Below, one piece after another: positions 1 to 10,403 of a DNA stretch of 64,000 bases. Positions within the stretch are counted from its first letter, which is position 1. Each line of letters begins with the position of its first letter. Made by a program: the position numbers and the translations under genes. The stretch lies in assembly GCA_021234155.1 (NCBI GenBank), contig JAJEKV010000013.1, positions 1,945,565 to 2,009,564 of the forward strand. Reading direction: 5' to 3'. The notes under the pieces were generated by a model. The model was given only the letters and a program-made list of their open reading frames with translations, was not told the origin of the DNA and made no database searches. Source of the DNA: Isoetes taiwanensis. Lineage: Eukaryota; Streptophyta; Lycopodiopsida; Isoetales; Isoetaceae.

Positions 1-85
1 AGACAAAATCAAGTTAGTCAAGTGATGCTACTGGGCAAAAATTAAAATAAAACACGTTCTTAGGGCCATTTTTGAAAATACAGGC

Positions 86-535
86 CGAGAGCCTTTCTCG
101 ACTTCGCGAGTCGAGAAAGGCAGCCTCAAAGTTAAAAACGCAGTTTTAGGGGTCGAGGGGGCCTTTCTCGACTCGCGAAGTCGAGAAAGGCGTTCTCGCA
201 GCTTAAAAACGCAGGTTTAGAAATAGGCCTTTTCGACTCGCGGTCGAGAAAGGTACCAAAAGCTTAAAAACGCAGGTTTTAGGGGTCGAAGGCCTTTTCG
301 CCTCGTGAGTCGAGAAAGGCGGTCAAAGCCGTAAACGCAGTTTTACGGGGCCGAAGGCCTTTCTCGACTCGCTGAAGTCTAGAAAGGCAGTTCAAAAGCC
401 GTAAACGCAGTTTTAGGGGTCGAGCCTTTCGACTTCTGGCGAGTTGAGAAAGGCATCTCAAAGCGAAAAAATGCAAGTTTGAGGGCCTTTTCGACTTCAT
501 GAGTCAAAAAGCGGCTTCGAGAATAAAAAAAGGGC
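86..535. repeat. Tandem satellite of hairpin units, period about 65 bp
   Basis: About seven diverged copies follow one another. Each holds an inverted repeat with stem GCCTTTCTCGACT and its complement AGTCGAGAAAGGC around a short CG-rich loop, followed by a spacer close to AAAACGCAGTTTTAGGGGTC. Stem changes in one arm are only partly compensated in the other, so the copies look old. A single similar hairpin (TTCTCGACTCACTAGTCGAGAA) lies apart at about 2,479-2,500. The open frames in this block follow the repeat and are not genes. Confidence 0.9.
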
Positions 536-540
536 AATTT

Positions 541-1589
541 CAAAGCTCAACCGAGAAGGTCGAAAATGAATAACCTTCAAACATCCTATATATTTTCTAT
601 GAAAAATACCCTCCCCCATAAATTTCCTAATGATTTTCCATGAAAAATAGACCCTCCCCATGTATTATCTAATGGACACATATCCAATGGACCCTCCCCC
701 TTTCTAATGGACCATACCATATAGCTATATGAAGAGGGGACCATTGGGCTGATATTTAGCTATGTAAAGAGTAATGCCTAATGCATATGTAAATAGCAAC
801 ATATGCACCTATAATGCACATTATAACCTACGAGAGCCTATTAGACCTATGCATTAAATCTATTAATATGCATTAGACCTATATATTAATATGTACTTGT
901 CCCCATTTTGTGTCTTGAACCTTCAAAATGGGTTAAACAAGGTGTAAATTATATCATGATCTTCGCAAAGTTAAATTTTTACCTTACAATAAGAATATAT
1001 GCCTAGAAAACGTATTATTTCACCCTTTTTTTTCTAATACCCCGCCTTTTTTTCCCGCCCATGCTTGAATTTTAAAATCATTTATTTTACACTTTTTTTT
1101 CAACGTATTATTTTACCCCTTTTTTTCTAATACCCCGCCTTTTTTTCCCGCCCATGGTTAAATTTTAAACTTTGGTACGTACCTTTGAGACAGAAGTTCC
1201 TTTGTACCACTTGAAAGAAGCTCCCCAACGCCCGGCTCCGGATTTGTAGCTCTTGAGGGCATTCCGCAAAGGCAAGCGGGGGATGGCAAAGGGAGATTGC
1301 GGGCATTCCAAACAAAGGGGAGATTGCATGGCGATAAAAAGTAGATCTGAATGGTGAAGCATGAAGGCCTTATGATTCATGGCGATTTTGAAGTCGAGGC
1401 CGCTTTGTGTATTTCGACCCTTTTCTTTGCCATTCTTTTTATTAAATCCTTCCCTTTACGCCATAGCCGGGAGCTCCTACATCTTGAGCTCCCGCCTTCC
1501 TTGTTGAATCTGAATGCACGTGCCTTCGGGGAGTCGTCTCGGCCGAACTCAACATCTGTGCCGAGAAAAAGGGGTTCACAAAACCTGAT
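541..1589. other. Gene-free stretch with one tandem duplication
   Basis: The stretch is AT-rich. The segment beginning CGTATTATTTCACCC at 1,011 recurs at 1,104, a duplication with 93-bp spacing that includes a T-run and CCCGCC motifs. Around 600-760 there are repeated CCCTCCCCC blocks separated by similar A/T words. I see no coding feature I can support. Confidence 0.6.
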
Positions 1590-2072
1590 TTAGTTGAAGC
1601 TCCATATCAATTTCGTCTCCACTGGAATCCGCCAGTTGCTGTATTTCGTATTGCTCCTCAGCCAGCTTACTACTAGATGTTCCAGTTGCTGTATTTCGTA
1701 TTGCTCCTCAGCCAGCTTACTACTAGATTGGATCTCATCCACTTCGCATACTACCTTCTTCTGTGACATGTATTTGTTGATCTCGCCCTCCTTCCTTGTG
1801 GTAGGAGTTCCTGCCAGCCTATATTTCTCCACAATGCCTAGTAAAAATTGCTTGCTAGGCTGTGCCACGCTTTCCCCATCTTTTTTGCATAAAGCATTAA
1901 GATCTATACCTGCTCCACGAATCAGACTGAGCATTTCCGTCCTTGTTAGCTTGTTCTTGCCCATATTGGGAGCAAGAACCATGGCGCTCATGCAGAGTCG
2001 CCTGCTGCTGTTGAATGCCCCTGTTGTAGCCGATTTGCCATTGCTTTGCCTTAGCTGTAAAGTCATTTGCAT
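1590..2072 (-). CDS. Unrecognised 160-aa ORF
   Basis: I do not recognise the product. The minus strand is open for 160 codons and has a protein-like composition: a basic, serine-rich N-terminus, a central helical-looking segment (residues about 40-85) with LTRTEMLSLIRGAGIDL, and a charged region with SSKLAEEQYEIQQLE. An in-frame TAG lies five codons before the first ATG, which fixes the start if translation begins here. The last ~20 codons run through a 50-bp tandem duplication (1,632-1,731) that shifts the frame, so the original C-terminus is lost. The opposite strand is also open, so coding status is uncertain. It could be one exon of a larger gene. Confidence 0.35.
   Translation of the reverse strand: MQMTLQLRQSNGKSATTGAFNSSRRLCMSAMVLAPNMGKNKLTRTEMLSLIRGAGIDLNALCKKDGESVAQPSKQFLLGIVEKYRLAGTPTTRKEGEINKYMSQKKVVCEVDEIQSSSKLAEEQYEIQQLEHLVVSWLRSNTKYSNWRIPVETKLIWSFN
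1632..1728. repeat. 50-bp tandem duplication
   Basis: The segment CCAGTTGCTGTATTTCGTAT and the following ~27 bases (1,632-1,678) are repeated exactly from 1,682. A period of 50 is not a multiple of three, so the duplication shifts the frame of the ORF that crosses it. Confidence 0.9.
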
Positions 2073-2509
2073 GATTCTCCTCTGCTACATTTAGTTTACT
2101 GCTATTTTTATAAACAAGGGGATTTTTTAGTTCAGACCTGTGTTTTCTTTGTTGTGTTGCCGCCGGCTACATATGCTGTCTGCTAACTTTGGTTGTGGCA
2201 TCATGTTGAAGGAGATCCGCTGAAGCGCCCACAGATGCGCCCACAGATCCGCAGAGCAGGCCGCCGTCTAAGAAATGAATGGGGGATTTGTACAGGGAAA
2301 TGGGAAACTAGTGAATGGGGAGGTCGAGGTCCTTGCAATCAGAGCGTTTGTCTCAAAGAGCGGTGAATCAAGAGCGTCTGGCATTTCAAAATCTGATCTG
2401 CTTGAGGCCGAAGACCATGCTAGCATTTGATTGGCAGATTTTAAACCTCAGCAAATGGAGGTGAAGGCATATTTTCAATTCTCGACTCACTAGTCGAGAA
2501 GAGAAAAGA

Positions 2510-3000
2510 ACGGTTTATATTTCCCTCGCAATTTCCAGATAATGTCCTTTGATGCCTCAGGAAGCTTTAGATCGAGAACATATTGCACCACATAGTTGCT
2601 GCACAAGAAGAGCAAGACACAAACATGAGAAGACCAGATAACAACCAAGTGCATAATTTTGTGTAGCAGGATGGCACGCACCCATATGCATCCTGAGAAA
2701 GAGTAAGTGCATTTGAAGCAATCTCCATAATGAGACGATGCTTTTGAAGCCTTTTGCAAAAAGTCAACACTGGCGTTGACGCGCATAGCAACCATGACGA
2801 TGTGTAGCAATCTTAACGCAGTTAGATGATGCCGCCTCAAAGATGAACTGCCACAATAAATTGTGTTGAGCAAGAATGAAGATTGATAAGAAACAATCAA
2901 ATATATACCTGGTTGTCATCATTGCTAAGACGTTGCAAACATCGTTGAATCACATGGTTATATTGGCGATGTTCTATTGTCAAGAAGGATTAGGTTCTGG
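2510..3000 (-). pseudogene. Pumilio/PUF RNA-binding protein fragment, three exons
   Basis: PUF proteins bind 3'-UTR motifs of mRNAs through eight helical repeats. Three minus-strand exons are visible. The first (about 3,000-2,909) reads YNHVIQRCLQRLSNDDNQ. The second (2,847-2,682) reads FIFEAASSNCVKIATHRHGC and, in another frame, LIMEIASNALTLSQDAYG. The third (2,598 to about 2,510) reads NYVVQYVLDLKLPEASKDII. Exon ends coincide with GT (2,908-2,907 and 2,681-2,680) and AG (2,849-2,848 and 2,600-2,599), and the last junction rebuilds the G of GNYVVQ in frame. The fragment covers roughly repeats 5-7. A frameshift in exon 2 and truncation after exon 3, next to a hairpin like the satellite at 86-535, make this a pseudogene rather than a working gene. 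Confidence 0.85.
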
Positions 3001-3169
3001 ACCAGATATTCTCGACCGGAAGAGCAGCCATGTCTTAATATAATATAGGAGAGCGGTTTTATAATACAGGATCAAATTAATTTTATATTTAATTAAATTA
3101 ATTATTAATTATATTTTAATATTATCATTTTTAATCTCAAGGGGATGTATTCCCCTTTAGTTATTTTGG

Positions 3170-3466
3170 TTTTCGCCTCCCCCCTTCCCCCTTCACCTCT
3201 TCCCCCAACTCTTCCCACTTGCCCTCCTTCTCACCCCCCTTCCAAACTTCCTCCCCTTGCCCCCTCTTTTCACCCCTCTTTTCACCTCCCTTGCCCCCTC
3301 TTCTCACCCCTTTCGAACTCACTTCCCTTGCACCCCTCTCACCTCCCCTTGCCCCTCTTCTCACCCCCCTTTTGAACTTCCCCCCCCCTTCTTCTAAACT
3401 TATCCTTCCATTACTTCTCTCAACTTCTCCCCAACTTCTCCCTTCCCCTTCCCCTCCCCTGATCTA
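3170..3466. repeat. Homopyrimidine/homopurine low-complexity block
   Basis: Nearly 300 bases of the plus strand are C and T with rare A or G, built from irregular CCCCTT/CACCCC words. Open frames here on both strands follow the composition. A mirror-symmetric tract of this kind could adopt triplex (H-) DNA; that is inference. Confidence 0.9.
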
Positions 3467-3539
3467 ACAACGATTCAATGTAAAAAAATTTGTCATTATG
3501 AGTCCCATTTTCAGTCTGAGTCCCAAAATTCGAGATTTG

Positions 3540-4330
3540 TCCCACTTTAATTAAATACGACTTTTATGCTTTAATAAAAATCTAAGTCTAGATTTCAACA
3601 TACCAAAAGCACGTTCAACAACCATTCTATTGCTTGATTTCATGAAATACTAATGATACTACTGTCTAGTCAAGCCATCCTTATGCCTTTTAAATGGTGG
3701 ATGCATCCAAGGCCTGGATGGATATGATGCATCTCCAACAAGACAATAATTACCGAGATGTCATGCTTTAATTCTCCTTCATGCTTCTGTTTGATAAAAA
3801 AGCTTCCAATAATGAATGCTACTTGCCCATCCAACATCCTAGTTCCAAATGCAAGAGTCAGATGAAACAAGTAATTGAAGAAGAACCGAGTGAAACCATT
3901 TTTTATTGTGATAATCTTGTGCATTTTCATGTGGAGCAATGATTGACAAGTGAGTGCCATCAATAGCACCAACAATGTGCGGGATTCCTCTTACTTTCTC
4001 AAAGCCCTTAGCCAAAGTCTCTAATCTGTCTTTCGAAGGCTACTTTATGCACATGTCATATAGCCTAACCTTCATTGCTCCACAAAATTTGAAAGTAGCT
4101 CTTTGCACGGTAGTGTAGTCGATGCCATACATATCCACAGATTCTCTTATGGTGTCTCAAGTTGCGAATCTGCATAAAGCTATGCACACTCACTTCTGAA
4201 ATAGCTAAACGCATGCTGGTGTCTTGACATATTAGAATGGGGGCCAAGGTATGATAAACATAATGGAAGGTAGCCTTAAACAACCTAAGTCTCCTTCTGA
4301 ACGTGTCATCACTGTAAGACTATAAAAAAG
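3540..4330 (-). pseudogene. PIF/Harbinger transposase (DDE_Tnp_4 type) remnant
   Basis: Minus-strand translation in shifting frames gives the family landmarks in order: FRRRLRLFKATFHYVYHTL, then an ALCRFAT region followed by VDMYGIDYTTVQRATFKFCG, then GIPHIVGAIDGTHLSIIAPH (first catalytic Asp in the IDGTH motif), YCLVGDASYP (second Asp), and NRMVVERAFGMLKSRLRFLL (catalytic Glu in VERAFG). Stops and at least three frameshifts interrupt it. PIF/Harbinger elements normally carry a second Myb-like ORF and have 3-bp TWA target duplications; I did not find either. The weak open frame at 4,337-4,585 may be its N-terminal remnant. Confidence 0.88.
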
Positions 4331-4589
4331 TGCTCTCTATGAATGATGACGGTCTATCATAACTCCAAAGGAGATGAGAATTTCTAAAAGACCGTCCATG
4401 AGGAGTAAATCGAACTGCAGCATATATCCATCTAATATTGGAGACACATAATAGAAAATTCCCATGTCAATTCTTCTAGAAATGCTACGCTGCATGGACA
4501 AAGAATGATTGCATGCAGAATCTTCTGATGCCTTTCCATGATTACAAAACCTACAAGCGTAAGCGAGAATGAAATACATATTCAATGCA

Positions 4590-6500
4590 AATCATATTTA
4601 TACCATCCGTAATTAGAGCATAAATAATCCATAAACTAAGAACTTCAAAGCTGATTTACAGCATAACACATCCAGGGACCATAAATAGAAAAAGAGCATT
4701 GTGTTATTAGCAATGTAGAGACTTTCATCGCATTTTCGCTCCAGTGCACACATTTATTTCCATCCAAACCAATTATGACAGGGCTAAAAAAAGCACTAAA
4801 GGATTTAGACAAACAGCTAAGAATTCAAAGTAATAACCTTCAATATTTCAGAAGTTTTTTGCGTTTATACATACTTAGTCATTGTGAAATTGAAGTAAGG
4901 GTCAAACTCTTGAAGAATGCTTTCATAGTTTATTACCTGCAAATGTATAGAGGAGGAGTCAGATTCACAACAAGCTTTAAAAATATGTATTCAATTAAAC
5001 TCTAAATTTAAGATGGCGCTTTACAGTTAGTTGGATGTATGAACTAATCGATGAAACATGTCTCTATCATGAAAGAATGTTAGTGGGATAACCAGAAACT
5101 TCTCGGAGTCTGGTGCCAACATTGAATTAAAAACAAACTGAAGAAAGGCTAAATGTTTTTGAGGCCAAATGCCCATATTGTTCAAACAAAATATCAGTTC
5201 TCAACCATGATATCGTTTCTACGTTCAAAGATTCACAATATCATCATGGAATCATAGCAACCCTAACTTGGGGATTAACAGAGTGAACACTTTGTTATCT
5301 ATGTTTGGTATGCAATTAATTTGGCTGGAGTGTCTGCATTACATAAAAATTGTAAATTCTTGTGTGATAGACATGTGCTAGCACAGAGCCAAACAATTCT
5401 TTGTCAGCCTTCCAAATTCGCTCCTCGTTTCCTATCATTCATCATATTATTCACTAAAACTCTACATTTATGGCCCTGAAGATACCTAGCTATTATGGTA
5501 GGACATAATGTTAAATAATGAGGCAACATAAATAAGACAAACTAGAGAGGAATCAAGGCTATTTACTTAGCATAGATCTATAAGTGAATTTATAAGCATA
5601 GCCATAATTGTCTTCAACTTCACTTATTGTAATTCATATCCAATTCTGGTGAAGCAGTTACCCCAACTTGGCATCCTTTCAACATCGCCAAGTTTCATCA
5701 GGCACAACTTCTGTAGGCCCCTTGTAGCTTCCAATCTTGATAATCAATTAATGTTGGCAGATTTGGTGTTGCTTAAAAGCATCACTATTGACAAGTCCTG
5801 TGCAGCTAGTAATCTTCATAATATCAATTCCATCTTGAATTTTAGAAAATCTCATATTTACTCTGGAATATAATACTAGAAGTGTTATTGCACCTGCAGC
5901 TGATGAGCAATGAGTAGCATATTTATGCTTTCATACAAAAGATTGTAACATGAGGAACTTTTCAATAACATGAGAAAAAGCATTTAACAATGGCAAGTGT
6001 CAGTTTTAGGGACCTGCATTTCAGATGTCTGTCCTTTAGTTATAGCCAACCAGTCTAGCAAATCTTACAATGGAGGTAATGCTTTGAAGGATGAAGTGTC
6101 AAGAATATGTAGATCATGAGAAGATCCAGTGTATCCAGATTGATATGATGTTCAGGGGTGCATAGAACAATATTTATTGATATGATCAAGTAAGAAAGCC
6201 ATTCAATATGTCTAAACCTTGATAGTATTAAGGAGCAAATTAACAAATAAACTTTGACCTTTATCTCAAAGCAAAAAGGATAAAAAAGGTGGTGTTCACC
6301 TATAAATAGAACAACGAATTTGAGAGCTGATATCTGCGTGATCACAACTTAGAATTGGGCAATCTTTACCTTGTTGGAAAGCTCTTGAATGATGAAATCA
6401 TGCTAGGTTGTACCATTTAAAGTTCTTTTTAGAGAGTGCAAAACTACCCAGAAAAGTACCCAACACTGGGTACTGGGAACTTGCATAAATGTCTCAATAA
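4590..6500. other. AT-rich stretch without a supported gene
   Basis: Short open frames on both strands have no recognisable motif and many stops in between. A small hairpin, GTACCC-AACACT-GGGTAC, lies at about 6,458-6,475. Nothing else stands out. Confidence 0.5.
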
Positions 6501-6509
6501 ACAATAAGT

Positions 6510-7054
6510 TTGACAGTTGATTCATTCATTTTAGTCTCTAATAGTATTACTCTAATAATACTAGAGATTCACATTTTATTGACCTTAGATTTTGAAGAAG
6601 GAGGTGGGATATTCTGGACATCAGATATGGCTGCAACAATTGGAAGAATTGGCCTTGTTTCCTCTCATGGATCATGGACAGTTTGGCATGGAATTTGATC
6701 AACTGGTTTTGTAACATCCGAGGATTTAGTTATAGGTGCTAGAGTGTGGGCATAATAAACAGCACGTTTTATAGGAGAGAAATGGCTTTCATCATAAACA
6801 AGAAGCATCTATGGTCATTTGCATCAAACTCTCTCTTCTACTCCCAAATTTAGTAAAAGAAGTACTGACAGAAGGCCATTCTATAGTCTTATCTTTTGGT
6901 GTAAAGAGGTTAGCAATTGGTATGTGGTCTTCATTGAATCCATCTTCTTCTACATCTGCCTCTAAAACTTTATCTACTTGCCTTTTCTTATCACTTGCAT
7001 TAGTTTTAGATGGGCTTGCATTGGAAATTTGAGTGTTCTTTCAATATTTTCAGG
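6510..7054 (-). pseudogene. Unrecognised gene, downstream part (split by the chromovirus)
   Basis: On the minus strand this interval reads as protein in pieces: IPIANLFTPKDKTIEWPSVS and FTKFGSRRESLMQMTIDAS, then after a frameshift DESHFSPIKRAVYYAHTLAP and DVTKPVDQIPCQTVHDP, then after a stop ETRPILPIVAAISDVQNIPP. The chromovirus target duplication starts immediately beside it, and the matching upstream part lies at 21,407-21,886 on the same strand. I do not recognise the protein. Stops and frameshifts suggest decay, although unrecognised introns could explain some of them. Confidence 0.55.
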
Positions 7055-7059
7055 GTTTC
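7055..7059. repeat. 5-bp target-site duplication, left copy
   Basis: GTTTC directly precedes the 5' LTR and recurs at 21,402-21,406 directly after the 3' LTR. A 5-bp duplication is typical for Ty3/gypsy integrases. Confidence 0.9.
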
Positions 7060-8700
7060 TGTGACGTTCCAGGGGAATATACACTATAAATACGTATATT
7101 CCTAAACCCGTCACCATACAAGTCTACCTATGTAGCCTTGTATGCCTTAGAAAGTGGCAAGGGGTGCACATCTAAGTTAATTGTTTAACTTAGATAACCT
7201 TAGGATAAGGCCCATTTCCACATGGCCTTATCCTCTTGGGCAACCGCCACACGGCCTCATCCTAGTGGTGCCACGTGGCATCCCATGTGGACCCACACCT
7301 ATATTGGCTCTAACCCTAACCCTAGACCCTTTTTCCTGACCTTAGCACCTGAACTCTCATCTACGTGCCCGAAACCCCGTTTTGAGCATCGTTCGTCATA
7401 GCCTAGCCTGGAGCAGTAGCCCCTGGAAGGTGTGCATGATCGTAGAGGGAGCAAGCCTTCGACCCACGTCAAGGAGCATGGAAACGCCAGGGATGGGAGG
7501 AAGCGCTTCTGGAGGTAGGTTGAGTAGAGTTCATGTTAGTTCATCGGGAAGTTAGTACTCCAGATGGGTTAGTATTTTGTGTCTAGAGTAGAGCCACCCT
7601 AGAACCTTTGTTGAACATCTTGAACCCTAATCAAGGAACCCTAACTGTTAGTTAGATATGTATGATTAGGTTAAGATGTTCATGTGATATTGATCATGAT
7701 GTGATGTATGTGATGTTGGTTGATCATGTTGCTCCTCTTGTATTGGGAAGGGGGGTAGAGACCTAGGGCCATATGTAGTATGCTCCTAGTGTAGATCCCT
7801 TAGTTCCTATTAGTTGCGGCCTGTGCATAGGAACCCACCGGGCTATGGAAGCTATGGTGTGACTCAAAGACTACACAACGGGCTAGAGGCAAGATGGAGG
7901 AGGATCCCTGCAGTGGGGGCTCACGGGGGATCCCATAGTGGGCTAGACTTATGGCCTGGCCACGCCGTGTGGGCGAGCATGGGTCCGACACCTCTGGGGG
8001 CGCATGGTGTCGCCCGCCTCTCAAGAGTTGCAAGTGTCGACTTGACTCTTGTTTTGGGGGTTCGGTCCAGTGCCTAATGGTGTGTCGCCACGATTCTCTA
8101 GTCGCCCGTGGAGCCTCTAGACCCGGGAAGGGAGATGCAACCCTTCCTACCTCGGCCGGACCAGGAGATGCAACCTGGAGTAGTCCCGATGGGTGATGCC
8201 ATGGGATCGCCAGATCCCAGGAAGGTTAGAGTCATGCGAGCCTGATTTAGCCCATCCGCAAAGTATGCAATGGGAGGGGCGATGGATGGAGTGGTCAACC
8301 CTAGCCATTGTCTTATGCCAGCCCGCCATTGTTATGATTGATCCCGTTCTATCTTGAGGCCTATCCGATCGATCGACTTCCTTATGTGTAGGAGCCACGG
8401 GTAGGAGCTCTCATGTTTTATGGCATATGATTATGTTCTTTGCATCTATAGATATGTGGTTGAGCTACCCTTCGAGGTAGTATGTTGTATTGTATTGCTA
8501 GTTCTGACGATGTTTGTGCTTCCGCTGTGATAGGAGCCCATAGGGGAAGGGCACGCAAGATACCTTCGTGTCCCCTTCACTTACGATCATCTCGAGAGCG
8601 GGATAGGCGGAGGGGCCCGATGCGCTTGAAGGGCCCGGATGGGGGATTTCTGCCGAGTGTGCGGCCGGGGCCGCGATATGTTTAGGGTGGGGGCGTCACA
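7060..8700 (+). repeat. 5' LTR of the chromovirus
   Basis: It begins TGTGACGTTCCAGGGG and ends GCGTCACA, directly before the PBS. Close to the start, GGAATATAC and GTATATTCC form a 9-bp inverted repeat around CTATAAATA. The LTR is highly similar to 19,809-21,401 but carries about 24 bp near 7,104-7,130 and about 25 bp near 8,388-8,412 that the 3' LTR lacks. Many 1-3 bp indels cluster in the GC-rich part (7,800-8,400). Confidence 0.93.
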
Positions 8701-8701
8701 A

Positions 8702-8713
8702 TGGTATTAGAGC
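8702..8713 (+). promoter_or_regulatory. Primer-binding site (tRNA-iMet type)
   Basis: TGGTATTAGAGC starts two bases after the LTR end and differs by one base from the plant retrotransposon PBS TGGTATCAGAGC, which is complementary to the 3' end of initiator tRNA-Met. Confidence 0.9.
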
Positions 8714-9279
8714 GATGTTCTTGGTTGACCAGGAACTAGCACTGACCATAACCATGAAAGTAGTCTAACAGGCCTATAGGGGTGTGAAATAAAATTTTCC
8801 ACCATCGAACCTCGAAAATAGGGGAAAAATTTTCTCCTAGGTAGTGGGTCCGAAAATAGGTTAAGTGTTAGACGAAGAAATGAATGAGTCAAATTCACCT
8901 TCTAATAAATTTGAAGTGAAAATTATGGATCTGCATCAAATGTCACCTAAAATGGGTCAAAGAATCATGCCGATCTGAGACCTGAGTGAAAAATGGCGCA
9001 AATCCATAGTTAATACTTCAAACTATTAGGAAATTTGAAAATTTTAAAGGTATAATACGAAATTAAGTATGTATATCAATAATTAAATATATACTAATAA
9101 TTAGGGTATATTGGTGCAATTAATAAGGGGGGCTAATAAGTAGGCCTATTAATGGTAGGAGAATATTCCCAGGGGACCCTCCTTTAAATATCTTGCCGCC
9201 TCATTTCCCTCCCAAACTCTTTCCTCCACCATATCTCTCTTGCTCAACCTTACATCACCCATTTTCTAGACCGTTAAGT

Positions 9280-10403
9280 ATGGCACGCACCAAACAAACA
9301 GCTAGGAAGTTTGGTGAGAGACCCACGATTCGGGATGGCGCAGCAGCAGCCGGTCGACACACTAAGGTAGATTCCGCCACACCTTCACTCAATAATGTGT
9401 GAAGAGGTGTTCTCTCCAAAGACAATACCTTCCACATCTCCAGGAGGAGGAGGCCCCTAGTAGCAAAGCAGCAGCCTTCGTCTGGCGGGCACTCGGCCGA
9501 ACCGACGTAGTCCCGGCCATTTTGGACCCCGACCACACAGAGGTAGAGCAACAGATGTGGAGCGTGAGGGGACCAAGAGCCCCACCTGCACTCCGAGGGC
9601 GGCCCTTCTTCGATCAAGAAGAAGGGCAAAGAGAAGGTCAAGGAGTGGCCGGAGGAGACAAGCCAAAGACGGGAAGAAGAGGGAGCGGAGCTAGAGAGAA
9701 GGAGCCAAGAACAAAGAGGAGGGAACGATCGCCCCGGGGACCGGGGCTGAGGAGCCCCCCCCAAAGGAGAGGGAGGAAGAGGAAGGAGGAGGAAGAGATG
9801 ACGATGAGGAGGAAGCCGAGGAGGGAGAGGAAGTCGTTGGGGAGTCTTCAGACCCCAACGCACGCCCACCCTACCCCATGTGGCCCAAGCCACCAAAGGT
9901 AGTGAAGAAGCAGAAGGTGGGCGAAGCTGGCATTCAGCGTCCGGGAGAGGACCTGAATTCGCCGTGAAGTTGAAGGTTTCATCAGAGTACCTTCGCCGGA
10001 CGAGGTACAATGATCGCTTCTGCGTAACGCGGGAGCGTTATGTCGGTCGGGCCGCCGAAAGAAGAACTTGAACCAGCCGCCACCTCCACGTCCTGAAAAG
10101 CCGAAGAAGGTCCATCATGGGCCTAATTTAAGACGCTTCAGAAGGAGATAGGCACTTCCAAAGAAGCTGCACTACCTTCCCCGATCAGAAGGCTCCTTTG
10201 AGCTCGATGCGGAAGTTATGCGTGAGTTCGCCACCCAATTATAGGTGACATCTTTGACTAATACACCGTCCCGCAGGGGTGGTACCGGCGAGCTGACCCA
10301 GCTTTTTGAGGAGGGCAACTTATGCGCAATCCACGCCAAGAGGGTGACCGTAATGCCCAAGGATCTCCACTTGGCGCGGAGGATCCGCAAGGAGTACCCT
10401 TGA
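9280..10403 (+). pseudogene. Histone-H3-like gene carried inside the chromovirus
   Basis: The ATG at 9,280 opens MARTKQTARKFGERPTIRDG: the nine residues after Met equal the histone H3 tail that bears K4 and K9. The far end, in the frame ending TGA at 10,401-10,403, reads LFEEG and [20 protein letters not shown] followed by RRIRKEYP. This aligns with the last ~28 residues of canonical H3 at about 22 identities. Between them lie an acidic/basic low-complexity linker (about 9,440-9,960; one frame is rich in E/D, then KPPKVVKKQK) and weaker core matches: KPKKVHHGPNLRR, KEIGTSKEAALPSPIRRL and ELDAEVMREFATQL in different frames. Canonical H3 has 136 codons; this locus spans about 370, so the linker is extra and replaces the usual tail after K9. 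Frameshifts and stops break the copy. It sits between PBS and gag, in the element's own orientation, with a pyrimidine-rich leader before the ATG. A CENH3-like variant is possible, but the C-terminus is closer to canonical H3. Confidence 0.92.

Noticed and set aside
1594-2094. 166-codon plus-strand frame
   Set aside because: It is antisense to the more protein-like minus frame at 1,590-2,072 and is very rich in Ser, Leu and Cys with no motif.
7310-7330. Telomere-like AACCCTAACCCTAGACCC in the chromovirus LTRs
   Set aside because: Only two units, present in both LTRs, so it belongs to the element and is not an interstitial telomere.
9255-10010. 251-codon minus-strand frame
   Set aside because: It is antisense to the H3-like gene and its acidic linker. 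Its leucine/proline/arginine-rich sequence is what reversed Glu/Lys codons give, and it has no motif.
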